Below are positions 39,301 to 47,241 of a DNA stretch of 64,000 nt, one piece after another. Location of the stretch: the NCBI RefSeq assembly GCF_015163655.1, contig NZ_JADEUF010000002.1, positions 62,001 through 126,000 on the forward strand, read 5' to 3'. Every line of letters starts with the position of its first letter. Position 1 is the first letter of the stretch. Below the pieces are notes generated by a model that saw only the letters and a list, made by a program, of their open reading frames with translations, ran no database searches and was not told the origin of the DNA. A program made the translations under genes and the position numbers. The DNA is from Xenorhabdus griffiniae (GTDB lineage Bacteria > Pseudomonadota > Gammaproteobacteria > Enterobacterales > Enterobacteriaceae).

Positions 39301-42300
39301 CTCTTCGCTGGTATCCGCGAATGTTTTATCAACGCCTTTCGCAACCTGAAGTTCTTCATCAAGCTGCTTGTAGACAACATACTGCATACCAAAGTTATCT
39401 TGTTCTTCAGAATCAACATCCAGTCCCAGGGTTTGATTCTGGGTTGCAGATTGACTCAAATCACGCCAGCGTACATGAGAAAAATTATTTAAGATATGAG
39501 CAGGATCAGAAGACTTACCCCATTTCGGCCACCAACTGACGTAATTTTTCTGATTGAATTCATTGGCATTTTCTGTGATCTGGATACGCCCTTGGCCAAT
39601 CTGCAAGGCAGCATGTCCCAATTGGCTGTGATCACTTGGTTTCCAGACAAACAACGTTGCGCTCACCGGAGACAGTTGTTGTTCCACCGCCTGATGTATC
39701 TTTCTCAAGCCTGAGATATCAATCCCCTTGCCATCTTTCGACAATTCATGGGGTTGCAGGGTTGCAAAGGCGTTTTCTGCTACTGACTGACCATATTCAT
39801 TGCTCACAGCCGCCTTGATCTGTTCAACCGCTTTTTCTGCACTCTCCGTTTTCATCGCAATCTGGATATTGGATTTACCGCGGGTAACAAAATTCCCTTG
39901 TTCATCAATATAAAGATGCTTGGAGTCTTTGAGGTTAGCATTACCCAGTTTGTTATAGAGATCGCTAAAACTACCTTTACCTGAACTTTCGACGGTCGGT
40001 TCAGCCAATGTCAGCGACTCTTCTATCCGCACATTGATCTGTGACAGCAAGTTTTTCAACGCCGGGGTACGTTCTGAATCAGGGTGCCCTAACAGATAAC
40101 TTTCAACCTGATGACGCAAATGTGCCAGTTTTTCCACTGCTTCCAGTTCATAATCCTGGCTGTCTTGCAGAGTATTTTCATAGCTTTTTAATGCTTCCAG
40201 GACATTACGATAACTGTCGCCCAGAATTTTGCCCTTAACATAGGCCGCTTCCTGTAACTTCGTTGCAGACATCAGGTCAGTTTGCGGTTTATAACGCCAG
40301 CTACCCTCCGCTTTTTCAGCGATAATGCGAGTACGTCCGTGTTCGTGGGAAACAATGCGATCTTTCACCAAATGCAATTCATCAGGCAATTGGTCGTAAT
40401 GGTTATAGTTGGCGAGAATAAAACGCTCAACAGATTTAATCTGAGCGGAATCTTTTGGATTTTCCAACATGATAGTTTTGAAGCTATCACTGTTCTTACC
40501 CGGCCAAGGGCGGACTTCAAAACCCTCACCCTCAGCTTCACTCACCAACAAATTGCGTTCTGCACGCAAGCCATAGAATGGTAAGGCTTGATTCAGCAGG
40601 TTATCAATGGCACTGGTTTTGATATCCAAATCAACCAATGTATACGGTTTATATTTGTCAGGGTCCAATGCAAGCAGCCTTTCCTGCTCTGCAAAGCTGA
40701 GAGAATTAAAACGCACTTTTACAGTCACACCGGCTTCAGTCAATCTGCGGCCAAGGGATTCAGGTGACGCGCCTTTATACTCTTCATCAGCTTTATCCAA
40801 CAGGCGAATTTCCCCGATCAGGCCCTCACGCTGTAATTGACGCAACACAGGTAATTCAACATTCCAGAAATAGTTGCCAAGAGGCAATCCGCCTTCCGAA
40901 ATGAGATAAACATCGTTACGTGAGCCAGTTGCATAGAGGGAACTCCAGAATCCGGTATTGCTGCGTGCAGAAGCCAAAATGGACGATTTCACCGTTTCCT
41001 TTTCCGCAATCCCACTAGGCGATAAGCTAGTCCAATTCATCAGCATTCTGTTCAGGGCAATAGCAAACTCGTTACCTTTGACATCAATATCGTAAACCAC
41101 CTTCTTGCCATCAGTCTGTATTGCATCAAGAATTTCACGGGATTTCTCAAGCCCCTTAGGCCCCTTGCCAGACCAAAAGGTAACAATACTGTTATCACCA
41201 TGTACAGGCTCGAAACTATAACCATAGCTTTCCAGTTTCGAAACGAATTCAACGCGCTTGTCCCAGTCGTAATCAATGGTGGCATCAACAAAGAGTCTTA
41301 CCAGTGAAGGGAACTGGTCTTTCGGTATAATCGTATTCTTTATTTTTTTAAATAATTTTTTCAGTGAAGCGATCTGGGCTTTCGATAGATTACTCGTATC
41401 CCCTAACTGTGGATCAATAATATAGGCGACCATTTTCTGTCTGAGGTCATCCGGTATATCTGCATCCACGCGATCAAACCCCGGCACGGGAATATATTTT
41501 TCCTTTTCCGGGGCAAGTTTGTTGTCTTTATCTAACCAACGGTAAACATTGGCGACTTTTTGTGCCTTGCTTGCAACAGAATAACCAGTTTCAACCGGAG
41601 CCACCGAATCTTGCTGGGCATGTTCTTCACCCAGCGCTTTCAGGCCACTGAGATCCAATCCCGAAATTCTCGGAGTATCCCTGATCCATTCAGTCACCAC
41701 GGCAGAAGGTTGGCTAATCACCTGATTATCTGACGTTTCGCCATGAACAGACGTTAACACTTTTTTGGCACGTATCCCTGCATTGATCTGCAAGCGGTTT
41801 AAGGCAGCTTTGGCATTATCAAGTTCGCTCAGATCCTTATCCAGCTCTTGTAATTGCTCACTGAATCGACCATCAGCCTGAACAGTCGAATTGGCATTGA
41901 TATTACTCTTGGATTTTTCTGCTTGTTCAATGTTTTCAGAGTAATTAGCGTTATAAGTTTTACCGGACAGACCACTGCCTGTTGCGCCTGTACGAGCCGG
42001 TTTATGGCTGTTATCCAGTTTTGAACCCTTGGCATCATGTTGCACTTGCGCAGTTTTATTGTCTGCCGCAGAGACTTCATGCTGACCATGCTGCTCTGCT
42101 TGTTGTACGGCCAGATTACCCACATGTTCTGCCCGCTTAGCTTTTAGCTCACGATCAAGGGCTTCTTTCTTCCTGTTTCTAGCCTGAATGAGCGCGTCTT
42201 CAATATCTTGCTCAGCATCTTGTTGATTTTGCTCAGCCTTAAGTGCACCCATTTCTGATTTAGCGACAGCATCTTTAGTATCGCCCAAACGCGCTGCTAT

Positions 42301-45300
42301 CACTTCCTGGATATTATCCAATTGATTCTGCGCAGTTTCACCAGACTGATTCAATTCGGTTTGAATACGCTGCTGTAAACCAGCCGCGAACTGATCACGC
42401 CATTGTTGGCCTGATTCACCATGATGGCTGGCATGGATATCCAGTGTTTCCAGCCCCTTAACCTGCGCCAGCATCTCATCTGTCACCGCCTGCGCTTCTT
42501 CTTTGATGGCATTACTCTGGCTCTGCCCGTTAGCGTTCAGGGCATCCAGATCTGTCGCTTCCAGTTGTGACTGGGTGCCAGCAATCGCTGCAAGTTGCTT
42601 ATCTTTTTCCTGAGCCAAACGTTGGCTATCGGCTTCTGCTGTGTCCTTGTCCTGCAAGGCATTGTGTGCCGCTTTATCCTGTTTCACATGGTCAGCAACC
42701 CCACTGTCTTTCAGTTCAGCAGTTGCAACTACATTATCCAGCACATAACCAAAACCATCATTTAAGCCAATTCCAGAAAATGCCAGCCGGTTACTTCCCG
42801 CATTGGCGGTTAAGGTCAGTATTTTGTTTTGCCACTCACTGTCACCATTGGAGGCTGCAAAAACAACCTTGCCATTCCACCACACTTCCAGCCCATTATC
42901 CGCAGAGCTGTCAGCACGCCTTGCAAAATCGAACTTAACCGTAATTTCTTCACCCGCCGTTAAGTTCTGGATATCCTGATAGATATTTGTGTTACCACTG
43001 ACATCAAGTTCACTGACCCGCTTACCATGCCCTTCATCACTCAATCCATATGCCTTGGCTGAATGGTTAGCTTCAATGCCATTGGTGGATTTCCATCCCA
43101 CAACACCTTGTTCAAAATCACCATTGACGATTAAATTGGGTGGTCGATTCGGGTTCAGATATTTTTTACTGCCAAGTGTCTTATCGATCCCTGCAATATC
43201 TGGGGTATCTACACCGGTCACAGCCCCTTTCAAATCTTTTGCCAAATCTGATGAGATTTCATTAACTTCGGTCAGTTTGAAACCATTTAAGGAAGAAACC
43301 TCCGGCAGGTCAATGGCGCCTCGCCCTTTATGGGTTCCTGATGTCGTGGCTTCATCGCCATTCACCAGATAATTGATGCCCTGACTGCCCGCGTGACCCA
43401 GTACGGTTTGTTTGAGATTGTCAAACAGTGCATTCAGTTTATTGCTCTGGGTATTGCTTTCCGCCACCGCAAGGCTATAAAAATCACCATTACCCACCTG
43501 AATTGCCACGTTGTTACGCGCATAAGAAGCGTTAACGTTCAGGCCATCACCCACACGGATATTGGCATTGCCCTTGCCCTTCATGACGGAAACATTCAGA
43601 CCGTCACCCACACGGGTATTGACGTTGAATTTACCCCAAGCCACATTGACGGAAACCCCATCGCCGACTTTGGTATTGATGTTCAGGTCGCCATGAACCG
43701 CAGTCACGCTAAGGCCATTCCCCACTGTGGTGGTGATATTGCCCTTACCTTTGGCCGCCGTAACTTGCATACCATCACCCACTTTGGTGACGACATTGCC
43801 CTGGCTCCATAACACATTGAAGCTATCCCCATGCCCGATTTGGGTGACGATATTAGCCTCACCCTTAGCGAGTACAACGTTACGACCATCACCGACTTTG
43901 GTGATGACATTAGCCTTGCCCCACGCACCGGTATAGTCATCACCGTTGCCAACATGGGTGACGATATTGGCTTGCCCTTGGACAACGGTCACTTCCTGAC
44001 CATCGCCGATCTTAGTAATGATATTTGCATCACCTTTGGCAAAGTTATAGCGATCGCCGTGACCAGCCTGAGTCAAGATATTGGCTTTACCCCAGGCGGC
44101 ATTGATGCCCAACCCATCACCCACTTTAGTGATGATATTGCCTTCCCCTTTGGCAAATCCGACCGTTGTGCCGTCACCAACATGGGTCATGATATTGCCG
44201 ATTTTAGAAACCAGCAGGCCGACCGCACTTCCATCACCGACTTTGGTCAGGATATTGCCTTTGCCCATCAACACGGCTGCCGTTGTGCTATTGCCTTCCT
44301 GATTAACATGGGTCACCACATTGGCTTCAGAAGCGGCCACAACGCCCATAAAATCATTGCCGACTTTTGTCACAATGTTGGCTTTGCCTAATGCCAATAC
44401 ACCGGTTAAACCATCACCGACATGGGTCATAATATTGGCTTCGCCAAACATGGCGGCCAATGTTGTGCCATCACCCACTTTGGTCATGATGTTGGCTTTA
44501 CCCGCAAACAAACCAATGCTGGTGCCGTCTCCGACATGGGTATAAATGTTGGCGTTACCCACCATCAATGCTGCGGTCAGATCATCCCCCACTTTGGTCA
44601 GCACGTTTGCTCCACCAATCATGGCCGCAAAAGTGGAACCATCACCAATCTGGGTAAAGATATTGCCTTTACCAATCATGGCAGACAGGGCATCGCCATC
44701 GCCAACTTTGGTCGCAATATTGCCTTTGGCGATCATCAAAGCAACACTCTTGCCATCACCAACGTGGGTGTATACGTTGCCTAATGCCAGCATCAAGGCC
44801 AGTGCATCGCCATCGCCAACTTTCGTGAAGATATTGACTTTCCCGCCCATCAACGCCCAGGCATTGCCTTCACCCACATGAGTGAAAATATTGCCTGCAC
44901 CAATCATCGCCGCAATGGTTGTACCATCACCCACTTTGGTGAAAATATTACCCAGCGCACCCATCACACCCAGCGTTTGCCCATCACCAACATGGGTCAA
45001 AACGTTACCCAGACCTAACATAATGCCGGTCGTATCACCCTGGCCAACTTTGGTCAGGATATTGGCTCCACCCAACATAACACCGGTCGTTTTGCCATCC
45101 CCCATATGGGTCAGGACATTACCGCCACCGCCCATGACGGCCTGGACATTACCTTTGCCCTTTTTCGTCAGGATATTGGCACCGCCCAACGCAATTGCCG
45201 ATGTATTTGCAGAACTGGAATCCGACGCTTCATTATGGCTAATATGGGTAATAATATTGGCTCCACCTAGCATGGAAGATTCCAAATCACCTTCACCGAC

Positions 45301-47220
45301 TTTGGTCAGAATATTAGTGCCACCCGCCAGTATTGATGCGACATTACCGTTCCCCATCTTGGTCAGAACATTGGCACCGCCAATGCCCGTCCAGAACGCA
45401 TCACCATGACCGATTTGGGTATGGGTATTGAAACCACCGCCCATTGCAACGCGACTGTTGCCGTTACCTTTGTGAATAGAGATATTGCCAACCGCCAGAA
45501 GGTGAGCAAGATAGCGGCCATCGCCAACGCGAACCAACACGTTTGCTGCCCCACCCGCATTGACATGCATCTCGCCGCTCCGGCTTTGGTGCAGCAATAC
45601 GTTGGCAATGCCAGCACCGTCAAAGTCCAGGTTACCTTCTTTGCCTTTTTTGATGATGATGTTTGCGCCACCACCACCTGCGAAGGTGGTATCACCGAAT
45701 TCAGAGCTATGTTCAATTACGTTCGCAATGCCCGCACCTTTGAAGCTGACATTGCCACGAGTCACGTTGGATTTGATGAGGTTGCCACCACCGGCACCAA
45801 CATAATAAATATTACCGGAACTGTCATTACTGCCAGTTGCTGAGTTGAACAGTTCAAGATCACTATATTCATGCATATCAGGCACACGACTGGAGGTTGT
45901 GCGCACAGTATTAACGCTGTAATGCAGATCACTTAGTGAGTAGCTACCGGTTCCCATATAGTGGTAACCATTGGCAAGAGAGATATCGGTGTTCGCCAGA
46001 TTAGCGGTATGGTTGCCTTCTTTATACCAAGGGCGAGCGATATATCGCAGCACGCCTGTATTAGGATCATTCTTTAGTTCAACTACCACGACCTTGGTAT
46101 ATTCGCCAAGTTGCTTACCATAAATATAGGTGTTCGGCATCCGGTTGGATTTGACGGCTTTTACATCAACGGTGGTTCCATCACGATAAATAGCATAACC
46201 GCCCATTTTGGCATCAGACAAAGTAATATCTGCTGCGTTAATCTGGACACCATTACCATAATCTACCCATTGGTTTTCTGTCAGCTTTTTCTCAACCGCA
46301 TGGATCGTGATCGGTTTCTGTTGTTCAACGATCAGGTTTGACAACGTGTATGCGCCGTCTTCATCGACTGAATTAAAACCACCTTGATCTGAAATATCTT
46401 GTTTTTCCAGCCCCTTGAGATGTTTCCCCGCTTTAAACCAGGCAGTCGAAATGTACCTCAATTTGCCTGTTTCGGGATCATTGCGCAGTTGAACCTTGTT
46501 GATTTTAGTGTAAGTACCATCCTCAAACGCAAACAGGTAAGTGTTTGGCTCCCGCGCCGATTTAACTCCTGTCACCTGATGGGAGTTGCCAATCCATGCG
46601 CCACTCATGGTTGCCGTTGTCAGCACAACCTCTTCAGCTTTGGCGTATTCCATCCCTTCGCTGCTGAAATCATTGGCGGCTCCTTTGCGGATAATTTCGT
46701 TATAAGCACCGCCACCTGTAAAATTGATATTACCGTGCGCAACATCAGAGTAAATGCGGTTATAACCGCCTACGCCTTCAAACCGGATATTCCCACGAGT
46801 TTCAGAGTAGGTATCAGTCGCCTGACGTATACGCTCGATACGGTTATAAGCCGCACCACCACTGTACGTAATATCACCGTCCTTGCCCGTGTGCGTTATC
46901 GATACCCCACCAGCAACACCAGAAAATTCAATATTTCCGTCATTATCTTTGTCAATTTCTGCGTAGCCTGCTCCTCCTTTGACCGTCAGGTTTCCAGTGG
47001 TGTCAATAATCTTAAGATAGGCGGCTCCTCCTACAACGGTATCATGTCCAGATCCCGTATACACCGTAGCCCCAATCGATCCCACTGTAATATGGTCATT
47101 GCCGCCGTAAGCATATATATTTCCGCCAAATCCAATGGCCTTAATGCTGTTATCACCATCATCGGCGAAGTAATTCCCCGTAACGAAGTATTCAACACTT
47201 CTCCAAAATGGTTTTCCCAT
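33340..47220 (-). CDS. rtxA: MARTX multifunctional-autoprocessing RTX toxin
   Basis: A giant secreted toxin of 4626 residues (V. cholerae MARTX is about 4545). The arms form a pore in host membranes and deliver effectors that are cut free inside the cell. Domain order (residues approximate): A-type glycine-rich repeats 15-180; a duplicated 105-residue module 193-431; 19-residue B repeats 463-1260; a jelly-roll-like insert 1361-1510; a Gln/Ala/Glu-rich linker 1511-1840; an unnamed effector 1841-2410; Rho-inactivation domain 2411-2844 (His2536, Cys2769); alpha/beta hydrolase 2860-3150 (Ser3008, Asp3087, His3118); C58-like protease module 3155-3507 (Cys3284, His3396, Asp3415); CPD 3510-3737 (His3615, Cys3660); C-terminal repeats 4260-4490. 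No actin-crosslinking domain was seen. It sits 21 bp after rtxC. All listed catalytic residues are intact. Confidence 0.96.
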   Translation of the reverse strand: MGKPFWRSVEYFVTGNYFADDGDNSIKAIGFGGNIYAYGGNDHITVGSIGATVYTGSGHDTVVGGAAYLKIIDTTGNLTVKGGAGYAEIDKDNDGNIEFSGVAGGVSITHTGKDGDITYSGGAAYNRIERIRQATDTYSETRGNIRFEGVGGYNRIYSDVAHGNINFTGGGAYNEIIRKGAANDFSSEGMEYAKAEEVVLTTATMSGAWIGNSHQVTGVKSAREPNTYLFAFEDGTYTKINKVQLRNDPETGKLRYISTAWFKAGKHLKGLEKQDISDQGGFNSVDEDGAYTLSNLIVEQQKPITIHAVEKKLTENQWVDYGNGVQINAADITLSDAKMGGYAIYRDGTTVDVKAVKSNRMPNTYIYGKQLGEYTKVVVVELKNDPNTGVLRYIARPWYKEGNHTANLANTDISLANGYHYMGTGSYSLSDLHYSVNTVRTTSSRVPDMHEYSDLELFNSATGSNDSSGNIYYVGAGGGNLIKSNVTRGNVSFKGAGIANVIEHSSEFGDTTFAGGGGANIIIKKGKEGNLDFDGAGIANVLLHQSRSGEMHVNAGGAANVLVRVGDGRYLAHLLAVGNISIHKGNGNSRVAMGGGFNTHTQIGHGDAFWTGIGGANVLTKMGNGNVASILAGGTNILTKVGEGDLESSMLGGANIITHISHNEASDSSSANTSAIALGGANILTKKGKGNVQAVMGGGGNVLTHMGDGKTTGVMLGGANILTKVGQGDTTGIMLGLGNVLTHVGDGQTLGVMGALGNIFTKVGDGTTIAAMIGAGNIFTHVGEGNAWALMGGKVNIFTKVGDGDALALMLALGNVYTHVGDGKSVALMIAKGNIATKVGDGDALSAMIGKGNIFTQIGDGSTFAAMIGGANVLTKVGDDLTAALMVGNANIYTHVGDGTSIGLFAGKANIMTKVGDGTTLAAMFGEANIMTHVGDGLTGVLALGKANIVTKVGNDFMGVVAASEANVVTHVNQEGNSTTAAVLMGKGNILTKVGDGSAVGLLVSKIGNIMTHVGDGTTVGFAKGEGNIITKVGDGLGINAAWGKANILTQAGHGDRYNFAKGDANIITKIGDGQEVTVVQGQANIVTHVGNGDDYTGAWGKANVITKVGDGRNVVLAKGEANIVTQIGHGDSFNVLWSQGNVVTKVGDGMQVTAAKGKGNITTTVGNGLSVTAVHGDLNINTKVGDGVSVNVAWGKFNVNTRVGDGLNVSVMKGKGNANIRVGDGLNVNASYARNNVAIQVGNGDFYSLAVAESNTQSNKLNALFDNLKQTVLGHAGSQGINYLVNGDEATTSGTHKGRGAIDLPEVSSLNGFKLTEVNEISSDLAKDLKGAVTGVDTPDIAGIDKTLGSKKYLNPNRPPNLIVNGDFEQGVVGWKSTNGIEANHSAKAYGLSDEGHGKRVSELDVSGNTNIYQDIQNLTAGEEITVKFDFARRADSSADNGLEVWWNGKVVFAASNGDSEWQNKILTLTANAGSNRLAFSGIGLNDGFGYVLDNVVATAELKDSGVADHVKQDKAAHNALQDKDTAEADSQRLAQEKDKQLAAIAGTQSQLEATDLDALNANGQSQSNAIKEEAQAVTDEMLAQVKGLETLDIHASHHGESGQQWRDQFAAGLQQRIQTELNQSGETAQNQLDNIQEVIAARLGDTKDAVAKSEMGALKAEQNQQDAEQDIEDALIQARNRKKEALDRELKAKRAEHVGNLAVQQAEQHGQHEVSAADNKTAQVQHDAKGSKLDNSHKPARTGATGSGLSGKTYNANYSENIEQAEKSKSNINANSTVQADGRFSEQLQELDKDLSELDNAKAALNRLQINAGIRAKKVLTSVHGETSDNQVISQPSAVVTEWIRDTPRISGLDLSGLKALGEEHAQQDSVAPVETGYSVASKAQKVANVYRWLDKDNKLAPEKEKYIPVPGFDRVDADIPDDLRQKMVAYIIDPQLGDTSNLSKAQIASLKKLFKKIKNTIIPKDQFPSLVRLFVDATIDYDWDKRVEFVSKLESYGYSFEPVHGDNSIVTFWSGKGPKGLEKSREILDAIQTDGKKVVYDIDVKGNEFAIALNRMLMNWTSLSPSGIAEKETVKSSILASARSNTGFWSSLYATGSRNDVYLISEGGLPLGNYFWNVELPVLRQLQREGLIGEIRLLDKADEEYKGASPESLGRRLTEAGVTVKVRFNSLSFAEQERLLALDPDKYKPYTLVDLDIKTSAIDNLLNQALPFYGLRAERNLLVSEAEGEGFEVRPWPGKNSDSFKTIMLENPKDSAQIKSVERFILANYNHYDQLPDELHLVKDRIVSHEHGRTRIIAEKAEGSWRYKPQTDLMSATKLQEAAYVKGKILGDSYRNVLEALKSYENTLQDSQDYELEAVEKLAHLRHQVESYLLGHPDSERTPALKNLLSQINVRIEESLTLAEPTVESSGKGSFSDLYNKLGNANLKDSKHLYIDEQGNFVTRGKSNIQIAMKTESAEKAVEQIKAAVSNEYGQSVAENAFATLQPHELSKDGKGIDISGLRKIHQAVEQQLSPVSATLFVWKPSDHSQLGHAALQIGQGRIQITENANEFNQKNYVSWWPKWGKSSDPAHILNNFSHVRWRDLSQSATQNQTLGLDVDSEEQDNFGMQYVVYKQLDEELQVAKGVDKTFADTSEELATTLLENPRLLGSYGIPEVFARPFLRKLEEGGVDVFEMGKQFAEVLRKAATQPPELTKKRVANVIQKFIERKQDHLLDDIRDFKASDGDDGRVFRINLAGLDTAAMREEWRKISEKPDTRYQLLTKNCSSIVARVLKAGGADNVIGHTWRPKFGVWTPTELFNFAQALQEAQGEKILHDPNRVVSGELEVLDHADKKDDVLEKVAIDHDGTPLRDSDPANPITRLMNNQLFGAREQRREVDYGTQLILDEAVTKGAANKITLQGEAGRLTGYYHSGDQTDQNEPDSAKKVVLFIHGTGSSAEDQSSTIQIHYQKQGVDMLAVNMRGYGSSDGHPSEKGLYQDARTMFKYLVNDRGIKPENIIIHGYSMGGAVAADLARYAERNGQAVSGLLLDRPMPSMTKAITAHEMWNPAGFTAGVAKFFNGQFSVEKNLQGISKQTPIMLLSDNEGLGKEGEKLRSKLLVEGYQVSGELTSYGHEESSRLMNLYAKQIVTNLFDAKPQPDEPEVLKGIDNDLKRYGEAIKPQPAGPGKKLTDIRTTEDFLAGYKQGHAEQIVDGFRPNMNIKQLVDLLVKGNWSLEQKGALAWEIESRALKITFQPRAEKYNRLFRDVASTGIADTKASEQLAPQLLLLNLSNDGFGGRCDPLSKLVLVAKQLENEGQEGVARQLLEKMYSAAAVLNNPERYSAAEHANANKLLGSLAALHAKNPMSATSMKVWKEKLEDTKALTVDGVVQKITAGNPEGQPVLLELDGPDHAMAAWAKGSGENRVYGFYDPNVGIIEFSSAEKFGAYVTRFFGESDLNMAQSYKLPKNAAGESVFERVAVMDGEVLATYRPRWAENFTMRDILELPVFDDTPIKKPAEIDATHSVKKPLGDDSLESHIHVNNQDVNAWENIVVKSQPESSASRFAGQIIIQTENDPIVAQAAANLAGKHPDSTVIVQLDSNGQYRVVYGDPAVLSDKLQSGKLRWQIVGHGREKSLQNHTRVSGYSADELALRLKQFSTDFKPVGMPDHISLVSCSLIGDDKRDGFARRFISALDEQGIRTTVSARSSAVAVDSIGRKYTKDAQEQWVHKLMDNKLVLGWNDNGEVESHSERIRFGIAENDINLSRVGQAGVDAKAQGAIADNAETFHAPKQRDAADNHSAAASSNNQLSYSGNIQVQAGDGEFTAINWGTTNVGIKVGTGGFKSLAFGDNNVMVHIGNGDSKHSIDIAGYQALEGAQLFIGNRNISFNMGRSNDLIVMLEKSIPTPPLVNPFDGAARISGVLQNIAGSFDSPDWLATQNQQWTLESAKKYVSDLSGLDLTSSVDYKTLTDLDSQNERSSRGLKNDLESTLNKKYNQWLSGNGNTPEMGKISRADKFRQANEKLAFNFAVGGQGADIQVTTGNWNFMFGDNIQSILDTNMGSLFGLMTQEYTSTGVAKTTFTFSPTDLPRQIKNKLLGNLAGVSADTTLADIFGVDYTPKGGIVSRSSQSVDGVAILREMLEIIGEFSGDQLNAFTDPEKLLDSLKAGLNMGADGVKSFAESHGLKAKAPDENQEGRVSISKGDASAPETTQADRAFGLTSLNLPNLFATLFNQDKQAEMKSLVTNLKENLTADLLNMQDKTFDFLRNSGHLQGDGDIHVSLGNYNFNWGGDGKDLGAYLGDNNNFWGGRGDDVFYSVGTSNIFTGGQGNDVGVMMGRENMMFGGAGNDVAVLAGRINYAYMGDGDDQVFAFGEGGVIDGGKGRDYIVASGNFNRIDAGEDQDYVVAIGNNNQVDLGKGNDFATVFGNNNRVDGKEGNNAIKLMGYHAVINGGTGSDHLIADVVSKFSQLNGGDGDDLLVLGGYQNRFKGGTGVNSFVVSGDVIDNVVEDIKQGDKIIFNDINWQNLWFQRSGYDLVLLTQRNVKDTSAQGEFEAMGSVTFNDYFNGNRADIVTQMGDKDAQGEREYTALSANAVDSLVQAMSGFAPNMGDSSLIDSLDSKSKSTVITAWSDTINGKSKLV
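33750..34440 (-). other. RtxA C-terminal calcium-binding RTX repeats
   Basis: Encodes GGxGxDxxx-type nonapeptides (GGRGDDVFYS, GGQGNDVGV, GGAGNDVAV, GGDGDDLLVLGG) at residues about 4260-4490. Established role: they bind calcium after type I export and drive folding. The remaining C-terminus carries the secretion signal. Confidence 0.88.
36010..36690 (-). other. RtxA cysteine protease (autoprocessing) domain
   Basis: CPD at residues about 3510-3737. Catalytic His3615 lies in QIVGHGR and Cys3660 in SLVSCSLIG, a spacing of 45 (49 in V. cholerae by recall). The family is activated by host inositol hexakisphosphate and cuts after leucines between effectors. Confidence 0.92.
36700..37760 (-). other. 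RtxA C58-like cysteine protease effector (MCF/DmX type)
   Basis: Residues about 3155-3507. A GGRCDPLSKL motif holds Cys3284, GPDHAMAAW holds His3396 and GFYDPNVG holds Asp3415. The C-H-D order and spacing resemble the YopT/C58 clan. The RCD tripeptide is that of the makes-caterpillars-floppy-like MARTX effector, which self-cleaves in host cells. Whether it is closer to MCF or to DmX is unresolved by eye. Confidence 0.7.
37770..38640 (-). other. RtxA alpha/beta hydrolase effector (ABH)
   Basis: Residues about 2860-3150. The oxyanion strand is VVLFIHGTGSS, the nucleophile Ser3008 lies in GYSMGGA, Asp3087 in LLSDNEG and His3118 in YGHEES. MARTX ABH domains act as phospholipases on phosphatidylinositol 3-phosphate, impairing host endosomal traffic and autophagy. 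Confidence 0.88.
38650..39990 (-). other. RtxA Rho-inactivation domain (RID)
   Basis: Residues about 2411-2844. A membrane-localising helical part (SFSDLYNKLGNANLKDS onward) precedes the catalytic part with His2536 in LGHAALQIG and Cys2769 in TKNCSSIVA. The 233-residue separation is near the 240 of V. cholerae RID. RID attaches fatty acids to lysines of Rho GTPases and collapses the cytoskeleton. Confidence 0.88.
39990..41700 (-). other. RtxA first effector module, unidentified
   Basis: Residues about 1841-2410, in the slot occupied by DUF1 in some Vibrio vulnificus toxins. I cannot name it from sequence. It has FWSGKG at 2015-2020 and FWNVELP at 2118-2124, and ends in a helical segment of about 100 residues. 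The spacing of the Trp and Glu recalls ADP-ribosyl-cyclase-like NADase toxins, which is speculation. Confidence 0.55.
42690..43140 (-). other. RtxA jelly-roll-like insert
   Basis: Residues about 1361-1510 start NLIVNGDFEQGVVGWKS and end DGFGYVLDNVVATAE. This pattern is typical of DUF642 or carbohydrate-binding beta-sandwich modules. It lies between the B repeats and the effector region. A glycan-binding role is inference. Confidence 0.55.
43440..45830 (-). repeat. 57-bp coding repeats of rtxA (B repeats)
   Basis: Encodes about 40 copies of a 19-residue unit, consensus G-x-x-N-[IV]-x-T-[KH]-V-G-D-G plus seven hydrophobic or small residues. About 29 successive copies alternate strictly between TK and TH (or TQ/TT) at the same position, giving a 38-residue, 114-bp higher-order period. 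Confidence 0.9.
45925..46640 (-). repeat. Tandem duplicated module near RtxA N-terminus
   Basis: Residues about 193-295 and 328-431 are two diverged copies of a 105-residue module. Shared blocks are REPNTYLFAFEDGTYTK against RMPNTYIYGKQLGEYTK, LRNDPETGKLRYIS against LKNDPNTGVLRYIA, and DGAYTLSNL against TGSYSLSDL. Function unknown. Confidence 0.75.
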
Positions 47221-47241
47221 ATATCAATCTCTGAGTAAAAG

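Noticed and set aside
43440..45830. Regularly spaced repeated DNA that could suggest a CRISPR array
   Set aside because: The repeats are coding, lie in frame inside rtxA, vary in sequence and have no unique spacers.
33340..47220. Many long open frames on the plus strand opposite rtxA
   Set aside because: They mirror the codon pattern of the glycine- and aspartate-rich repeats on the coding strand; none has a plausible start site or family resemblance.
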